Shown: positions 57,405-64,000 of the stretch, piece by piece
How the letters are laid out: the number at the start of each line of letters is the position of its first letter
Numbering within the stretch: position 1 is the first letter of the stretch
Source of the DNA: Turnera subulata
Lineage: Eukaryota > Streptophyta > Magnoliopsida > Malpighiales > Passifloraceae
Assembly (NCBI GenBank): GCA_028386065.3
Contig: JAKUCV010002421.1
Location: 42,458 to 106,457, forward strand
DNA: 64,000 nt
Direction of reading: 5' to 3'
Notes under the pieces: model-generated
Databases searched by the model: none
Seen by the model: only the letters and a program-made list of their open reading frames with translations
What the model was told of the DNA's origin: nothing
Made by a program: the position numbers and the translations under genes

Positions 57405-58843
57405 TTATAATTAGAACCCAACAAGTAAAAATCCAGACTACATTCCAGCAGCTTTTTATGCTCAAAAACACCCAACTAAACATTTTGCCCCAAAAGCAAA
57501 ACCCAGAATTAAGTACAACATTCGTAAAACCCATAAATCGATTTTAATACATTGGTAGGGTGGGTTCCACCGCTTAACCTTTTGACCAACCAGAACTTAA
57601 CCAAGACAAATCCATTGTCCCACTTGCTATCAAGCCCGATATAACAACTCATAACAGGTTAAACTTCCAGCAATCACTTATACCAAGAACTCTCACTTCA
57701 CCAGACAATGTATAGATTAGAAGCTAGCAGTTTCGTAACCCAGATGAATTCATATACACATGTATTAACCAAGCAACAGAGCCAACACAAAAACACCAAT
57801 AATACTCACAACCTGACTCGGGATTCAAAGGAAGGAGTCGTTGGAGCACTTACCAGAACCGAACTCGAAGGCCTAAACCTGATTGAACTACGATGCCGAG
57901 CTCTGCAACCCACTGCCCGGAATCCTCTACCAAAGTCCCGGCCACCATTCCTTGCCAAGAACACAAACCCGACCACCCGATTCAACCAACACGACCAACA
58001 CCATCCATCAACCAAACCCGCACCATCCGCCACCGGAAAAGAGTCAAGCATCAAACTCGACGTCAACAACAGCATAAGAAGAAGTGAAAGTCAAGGGCGG
58101 CCATGAGGCTTACCAGGCGGCGGCGACTCCAAGAACCACGCACAGAAGGCCCTTGTCGTGAACACGCTCCCTCACCAACTCAGGTCTTGCGTACTCGACG
58201 TTGCGAGCTGCGGCGGCGGTGGTTCATCAGATGGACAGCTATAGCTCGAGAGAGGAGAGGTTGGGTGTGGCGAATTGGGAGGAGAAATGAGAAGCAGAAA
58301 CAAAAAGGGAGTTTTAGGAGACAGTTACAAAGAGAATCGGGAGATTGGAGAGAAAATCGAAAGAAGTGGGAGAGAAAGAGAGGAAACAGGGAGAAGAAAA
58401 AATCGTGGGAGAGAGGTAGAGACGAGCTGGCAGCGAGAGAGAAAAGAAAAAGAAAGGAGAGAGAGGGAAGAAAAGAAAGAAGAGGTTAGGTTTTGGCCAG
58501 CCGAGGCCAAAACGACGTCGATTTGGTCTCTGGCTTGGTCAACCCGCCCTTCTTGGTCAAAACACAGCCCAAATTGTGTTTCATGTTACAGCACTCTCAA
58601 AACAACGTAGTTTTGGATGAAACTACACCCAGTCCATGTGTTTTACAAGTAAACACAAATAAAATTCCAAATTAATCTAGAATAAAGATACATTTTCCAT
58701 AAAACATAATATTACCAAGGAAATAAAATATTTTCCTTGAACATAAATACCCGATAATTTCACAAGGGTAAAATTTGAAATAAAATTTCAAAAATCCCGA
58801 AAAAATCCATAGAAGTTAAATACCAAAAATCCGAGGCGTTACA
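55368..58843 (-). repeat. Solo LTR of the chromovirus-like family, minus strand
   Basis: 3476 bp, running on the minus strand from TGTAACGCCTCGGATTTTTGG at 58843 to GGGACACGGGCGTTTCA at 55368. Neighbouring 5-mers are TTTAA (55363-55367) and TTTAT (58844-58848), four of five identical. No internal region is present, so recombination between the two LTRs of a full element is likely. It resembles 59408-62611 in segments such as CCGAGGGGCATTACTTCCCG (complement, near 56063). It contains a TA microsatellite (57339-57403) and AAAACGACGTCGATTT near 58510. Confidence 0.85.
57339..57403. repeat. (TA)n microsatellite
   Basis: About 30 TA units inside the solo LTR. Open frames of Tyr-Ile repeats here are artefacts. 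Confidence 0.95.
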
Positions 58844-59407
58844 TTTATTCTTGCTTCATTTTATCACTTGCTTCTCCTGGATAAGCAAGATAATCATCAA
58901 AATTTGAGTCAGACTGGAAGGTAGCATCTTGGTCATCATCTTGAACAAAATTTGTTTCAACAGCTTTGTTTTTCGCTTTCAAAGATGATTGATAAAGTTC
59001 CACCAAGTGCTTTGCTGTACGACATGTTCGTGACCAGTGACCCGTCATGCCACAATTATAGCAAGTTGTCTCAGGATTTTTCTTGTCCTGATATTTGCCA
59101 TCATTCACATGTTTTCCTTTAGCCTTGCTATTTTTATGAATATTACGGTCACGATGATTAAAGTGGTTCCTTCCACGTCCACGCCCACGTCCCCGGCCAC
59201 GGCCACGACCAAAATTATCATGTATTGCTGCATTCGCTTCCGGGAATGGAGCTAAAGCTGTGGGGCGAGACTCATGATTTTTCAACAATAGATCATTATT
59301 TTGTTCGGCCACCAGGAGGCAAGAAATCAAATCAGAATATTTTGTGAAACCTTTTTCACGGTACTGCTGTTGTAGGAGCACATTGGATGCATGAAAAGTG
59401 GAGAATG
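58844..59407 (-). pseudogene. Second copia element: Gag, C-terminal part
   Basis: On the minus strand the frame enters from the right as STFHASNVLLQQQYREKG, then YSDLISCLLVAEQNNDLL, a run of eight Gly-Arg pairs, and the zinc knuckle CYNCGMTGHWSRTC (CX2CX4HX4C). It ends in an acidic tail DDDQDATFQSDSNFDDYLAY. The LTR element at 59408 removes the N-terminal part and the solo LTR removes the link to the protease. The Gly-Arg run probably binds nucleic acid. Confidence 0.88.
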
Positions 59408-62400
59408 TGTAACGCCCCGAATTTTCAAAATTTGATTTTTTCGGAATTTTCGAAATTTTATTCCAGATTTACCCTTGGGGTATTTTCGAGGTTTTAGTCG
59501 AAGAAATAAATTATTATGTCTTGGAAATGTCAATTTTAAATTGGTATTGTCCATGGTTCGGGTCCCGTGAGAAACGGATCCGAGAACGGGGTGAAACGCG
59601 AAGGTTAATGGAGGGTACTATAAAACTACGTCGTTTTGGAAAGAAAAAAAAAAAAAAAACAGTGTTGACTAGGGCGGGTTGACCGCGCCCCAGTCCAAAA
59701 CGACGTCGTTTTGAACTGGGGCCGGCTCACCCTAAAAATCCCTCTCTTTTCTCTTTTCTCCTCCTTCCTCCTATTTCTCTTATTATCTTCTTTTCACCCG
59801 ACAGCCGCCGCCCCTTCTTCCCTTCTTCTTCTTCTTTCTCTCTTCTCCTTCTTCCTTCTCTCTCCCTCTTCTCTTCTCCTCTTCCTCCCTCTCGCTCTCT
59901 CTTTCTCTCTTCCCTCACTCAATACCCCTCGCCGTCACCAACACCTTACTTCTTCTCCCTCACACGCAAATCGCTGTCACCCACCTTCTCTGCCCCTTCC
60001 GTTCGCCGCCGTCGTTCTCGTTGCAGACGCCACCGCCGGTTGAGCTGTCGCGTGGTGGGAAGTGGACGTGGAGGCTCGGCTCCACGTGAAGGGCTGCTGA
60101 GGAGGTCGAGAGGCCGCCCTCGTTTTCTGCCGGTAAGCCCTGTTCCTGAATCCTCTTCCTTCTTCCTTTGTCTTCATTTTTCTGGGCCGGCTTGGGTGTT
60201 TGGTATGTAGCTGACGGGTTGTGTTTTGGTTTGTGTGCTTGGGTGTTTTTGTTGTGGGTTTTGGTGGTGGCCGGACGGGGTCGGATTTGTGTGGTGTTGT
60301 GGGTTTGTTTTGTTGAAGTGTGGCGATACGGCTGTGGGTTGTTGGTGGTCCGGTTTGGCTCTGCTGCTAGCCGTGGTGGCCGGGCTTTGAGCGGGTGTGA
60401 CGGAGACGGATTCTGTTCCGGGCAGAGGCTTCGTGGCTTGGGCTTCTTTTTCTTTTCCTGGGTAAGGATTCAAACACTTAATTAGTTTCTTAGATCGATA
60501 CAAGGCAGTGGTTGTTGTTTGCTTGAGTTTTGATGTTGTTTGGTTTTTGGGATTTGGGTTCGGCAGTGCTATCAGGATTTGTTTGGCAACTGTGATGTAT
60601 TCACCGGCGAAGTTGACCGGAATCCGGCGAGCTCGGGAATTTTCCGGCGAGGCTCGGGATTTCTCGGCAAGACAACTTCTTTTCCGGCATTTAACGGTAT
60701 TTTCCCCGAAGTGTAATTTGATGTTTTAAACTCATTCACAGCATGTAAAATTAATTCGGAATTGGGTTATGTAATTAATCGTGTTTAGTGGAAACCGAGA
60801 CGGGTAGAACCTTAGGCCGGTAAATACCGACACGGGTAGAACCTTAGGCCGAGAATTCATAAACAACATAATGAGTGGGCCATAGGCTCGGGAAATTGTC
60901 ATTGGGCTTAGATTGTTAGGCCGGAAAGGCTGGGCTCGGGTTCACTAAGTGATTTTGAGGATGGGCCGGGCTTAGGCCCAATTAATGTCATATGGATTCT
61001 ATATGGGCTTTTAGGCCCAATGACTAATGAAGTGGGCTTTAGGCCCAATAAAATGTAATTAATTTAAATGGATTTTGGGCCAATGGTTTTGGGAGTTGGG
61101 CTCTAGGCCAATGACTATTATGGGAACGGGCTTTAGGTCCAATGGATAATTAAAACTGACAACTATTATGGGTATGGACCTTAGGCCCAAAAGTGAGTTA
61201 AAACCTAATGTTTTAATTAAGCGGACCTTTAGTCTTGGACCAAGATTATGAGATTGTTTGGGTTTGGCCTTGATGGTTAGTGACGGGCCTTAGGCTACGG
61301 GATAAACTCAAGATCATACATTAACATGCATTTATTTATTTGTGATGGGTAAGCATCTTATATGATGTGTATATTCGTAGGACGTTATGGATATAGGATT
61401 GTTGAGGCGGGTCAAGGCTTTGGCTTCCGGGACAATTAATATGGCTAAGGTGAGGACTTATAAACCTTTGTATGCATTACTGCCTACAATGCTCGGTTAA
61501 CTGTCTTGTTATATATAAAGTGGTATTAATTGTTGGTCTCGAATGTTGTATGCATGCTTGCTTGATGTGCTGATGTTGTTAATTGCAAAGTGTATGTATT
61601 GGTGATATCTTTGATGCGGTGTGCTTGATCTGTGAACTGTGTACCAGTGTGATATAATATGCCTGTCGTGCATGAGTTGTTTTGTGTGTTAAACAACGTG
61701 ATATATGGTTTTGTGGTTTGTGTGGTGGATTGTGGGCCGGAGGCCCGGATTTGAGTTTAAGTTGTTAAATCCACACAACCCTGATTGAAATAACGTATGG
61801 TACAACTCTTAAGGAATAAATGTGAATAACGAATTATAATTAAGTCTACTGTGGGGCTGTTGACCGGTTGGTTCGAGCGGGAAGTAATACCCCTCGGGAT
61901 TGCATGCGGGTTTGCATGTGGGCCTGTGATGGCCGGTTCTACCTCCCTCCTTCTACCTCCCCCTTTCTACCTCCCTCTTTCTCTCTCTCTCTCTCTCTCT
62001 CTCTATGGATATGTTGGGCTTCGTGCCTGGTTTATTTGGGCTTCGTGCCTGGTTTATTTGGGCTTCGTGCCTGGTTGTCTGATCAGACGGGACCGAGCTC
62101 GACGCACACAGTAGAGGGCCCTAAATAAAATACTTAACCTTAATAACAAAGATAATAATATAAGTAATGATAGTGATGGTTGAAGTCTGGTGATGACTGG
62201 TGTTATGTATTGTGAATTGTTGTGCTCTGTGTTTGCTGTTGCCATTGCCGGTGTACTTGTAGTTGATTTGTTTTGTATATTATTGGTTTATTTGTCTGCG
62301 GTGAGACAGTGGTTGGTCTCACCCCCTCACAGTTTATTACAGGCTAGCTGATCGTTGATCAGAAGAGCATATCAGCAGGTGGCGGTGCATTCCTCTCCTC

Positions 62401-62611
62401 GGGTCGGATCCATAGGGTTCTATGCATACATGTTGTCATCATGTTTAGTCTTCCGCTGCGTACTTGATTCCTTTGTATTTATTACTATTTGATTTGATTG
62501 TGATCATGTTGTTGATGATTTTTTTTCGTGTCCCGGGAATGATAAGGGCAAATTGGTCATTTTGTATTAAATATTTATTTTATATTAATAAATTGGGACA
62601 CGGGCGTTTCA
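59408..62611 (+). repeat. 5' LTR of the second chromovirus-like copy
   Basis: 3204 bp. Contains AAAACGACGTCGTTTTG (59697-59713), a pyrimidine-rich leader (59735-59950), a hairpin-repeat segment (60968-61205), a (CT)n tract near 61978-62004 and three 22-bp TTGGGCTTCGTGCCTGGTTT repeats (62012-62075). The 3' third (61440-62611) aligns with 19005-20146. Confidence 0.85.
60968..61205 (+). repeat. GGGC-TTTAG-GCCC hairpin units in the LTR
   Basis: Short inverted repeats such as GGGCTTAGGCCC (60968-60979), TGGGCTTTTAGGCCCA (61004-61019) and TGGGCTTTAGGCCCA (61033-61047) recur every 15-50 bp with weaker copies to about 61205. The design, a G/C stem with a short AT loop in a variable spacer, recalls the Tat hairpin arrays although the sequence differs. 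Confidence 0.7.
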
Positions 62612-64000
62612 GTTGGTAGCGGAGCAGGCTGTAGATCCTTGGGGATGTTTGGATACGTGTTTTTCACTTATATGCATAAGTCTGCTCCTTTTGGGTCGTC
62701 TATTGCATTGTCATTTGCATTCATATAGTGAGTCGTACTATGGATCCGGTGGAGGACACGCACCTGCTGAGGGTCGGAGTGACCCGGTATTATTGTGTAA
62801 ATGATATGCTTACCTTTACAGCTTAGGCTGTAGTAAAGATTATTTTTTGGTTTATCCACTGATCTATTAGAGTCGGTGTAGACTCTTGAATCTTGGTTTA
62901 TGTTCCTTGTCTATGACGAACTGGCCAATACAAGTAAGAACCATCAATTTGTTTTCGGGTGTTAAGTCTGTTAGGAGATGATCTTATGTGATACTTGTAG
63001 ATTTGATTCTTGTGATCTTAGTGATCAAGTTATTCGTGGTTTGATTATATAAACGCGAGGAATTGTAGTTACTTGTGGAATTATTTTATGGCTAGATCTT
63101 GTTCGGAGTGCGAGATGATTTCTTGAACTAATTGGAGGATTGATTTAAAGGTATATTGGGGAAAAATCTTTTAATGATATTTGAGGTACTAAACTTTGAT
63201 GTGTTTGGGGATATTAATGGTGATTGCGATAAAAAGGTTTTGATCATGAATTTCTGTTGAGGTTATAGTCCATGTGTTGGAAGCAGGATGATGGTGGTAT
63301 GTTCTTATTGAGTTTTGATTCTTTTGAGGTGATCTCGAGTACAGTGATTTAGTTGCTAGTTTGTTAAGTTACGTCATGAGATATGTATTGATGTTTTAGG
63401 TCCTTTATCAAAATCATTATGATGATCGTGGTGGTTATGGTTCGAGAGATAGATTCATGAATAGGAGTATGTAGGGATGTTCAGGTCTTATGGGTCCAAG
63501 GAATAGAGTTATAAGTATGATTTTTCGGTAATGTTCGGTTTCTAGTGCCTAAGGTTTGATCAAGGATATATACGAGTTTGGTTAAATTAGCGCGGGATAA
63601 AGGAAATTACTTGAGGTTCGAAACATGTGAGAGATTATGGATTATTGGTCTTGAGGTATTCACAATGGGAGTGATGATCTTGTTACTTAGATAACAACTT
63701 GGGGTTCTGTGTTAGAGGATATGTGCAGTGGGCTTAAAGATTGGATATGTTTTTGGTTGATTGATGATAAATAAAATGGTTTATGGGTTCTAGTATCTAT
63801 ATTGTTGATTATGATTGGATAAGATTCTTTGTTTAGAGCTTTGATCTTATGACCTGTTGACCATGTTACACTAAGTCGATGATTGACTTGGGTAAGTTGG
63901 GTTCTTGCTTGGAAAGTATTTGATGGACATGATGGTTCTACTTGGTGGTTTGGCCGACGGTATTTTGATACCGGGTGACACTTGTTTGTGTCAGCTAAGC
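62612..64000 (+). other. Internal region of the second chromovirus-like copy
   Basis: Primer-binding 12-mer TGGTAGCGGAGC at 62614-62625. An ATG at 62740 opens the same stub MDPVEDTHLLRV as at 20277 and runs 28 codons. Beyond it there is no frame of note. The last bases match 21450-21502 of the first copy. Confidence 0.75.

Larger units (their letters stand above)
51264..59407 (-). mobile_element. Ty1/copia retrotransposon on the minus strand, interrupted twice
   Basis: The 3' LTR (51264-51691) is followed on its right by RNase H, reverse transcriptase, integrase, protease and, beyond a solo LTR, Gag; all read on the minus strand. The polypurine tract CATGGGGAG (complement of 51692-51700) borders the LTR. 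Gag is cut at 59407 by another LTR element, so the 5' end and 5' LTR lie beyond the window. Frames are broken in several places, so this is an old copy. Its orientation is the same as that of the FKBP20-2-type gene to its left. Confidence 0.88.
59408..64000 (+). mobile_element. Non-autonomous chromovirus-like LTR element, second copy, cut by the window edge
   Basis: The 5' LTR (59408-62611) starts TGTAACGCCCCGAATTTTC and ends GGGACACGGGCGTTTCA. It is followed by a primer-binding site and by internal DNA that matches 20147-21502 along its length to the window end. No gag-pol is present in 1389 bp of internal sequence. It lies in the Gag of the second copia element. The 3' LTR would start shortly past 64000 if the copy is like the first. 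Confidence 0.85.

Noticed and set aside
57329..57547. Tyr-Ile repeat protein
   Set aside because: It is the (TA)n microsatellite in a reading frame.
58103..58610. Arg/Glu-rich open frames of 110-130 codons
   Set aside because: They come from the purine-rich leader of the solo LTR. The opposite strand at 59711-60043 shows the same composition in another copy, and no domain is present.
60168..60503. Open frames over 100 codons on both strands
   Set aside because: Both lie in the G/T-rich leader of the LTR at 59408. They are rich in Val/Gly/Trp or in Pro/His/Thr only because of base composition.

Overview
The window is plant nuclear DNA, most likely from a eudicot. It is AT-rich, it carries one spliced single-copy gene whose product goes to the chloroplast, and it is otherwise built of nested LTR retrotransposons and small DNA transposons of plant types (Tat-like and chromovirus-like Ty3/gypsy, Ty1/copia, Pack-MULE, Mutator-like foldbacks, a hAT-like element). 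I see no tRNA, rRNA or CRISPR array. The only gene that looks intact is a ten-exon minus-strand gene at 47835-51035. It encodes a thylakoid-lumen immunophilin of the FKBP20-2 type (267 residues as I splice it).

Layout from left to right. 1-6440 is a pile of LTR fragments: a minus-strand chromovirus-like LTR end, a Tat LTR 3' part, a further gypsy-like LTR region and an array of short hairpin repeats. 6441-25028 is the wreck of a plant-mobile-domain (PMD) type gene. It was first hit by a 1.8 kb Pack-MULE (7380-9192, 9-bp target duplication) that carries pieces of two host genes, a HAM/SCL6-type GRAS gene and a GBF4-type bZIP gene. It was then split by a non-autonomous LTR element (9715-23886, 5-bp duplication), whose left LTR was later entered by a minus-strand copia element (10467-18537, 5-bp duplication).

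25031-43365 is a minus-strand Tat element (5' LTR at the right end) interrupted by a plus-strand Tat element (27018-40788). The plus-strand one keeps only a broken gag and a long array of about 45 'GGGCATAGCTGCCC' hairpin units. It was itself entered by a Mutator-like element with palindromic ends (30624-31937, which holds a second foldback), by a hAT-like element (33512-34419) and by a 3.3 kb gag-only LTR element (34950-38251). The latter has an open 633-codon reading frame for Gag, protease and a chromodomain-like tail.

43366-47834 is gene-poor flank with a 1.7 kb inverted-repeat element. The FKBP20-2-type gene follows. Its promoter is limited to about 230 bp by the 3' LTR of a second minus-strand copia element (51264 onward), which points the same way as the gene. 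That copia element is in turn broken by a solo LTR (55368-58843) and by a second copy of the non-autonomous chromovirus-like family (59408 to the window end).

The most unusual signals are the hairpin arrays in which paired stem bases change together, the gag-protease-chromodomain element without polymerase, the two-gene Pack-MULE, the Mutator-like element whose terminal repeats are themselves palindromes, and one uncommon primer-binding 12-mer shared by three element families.
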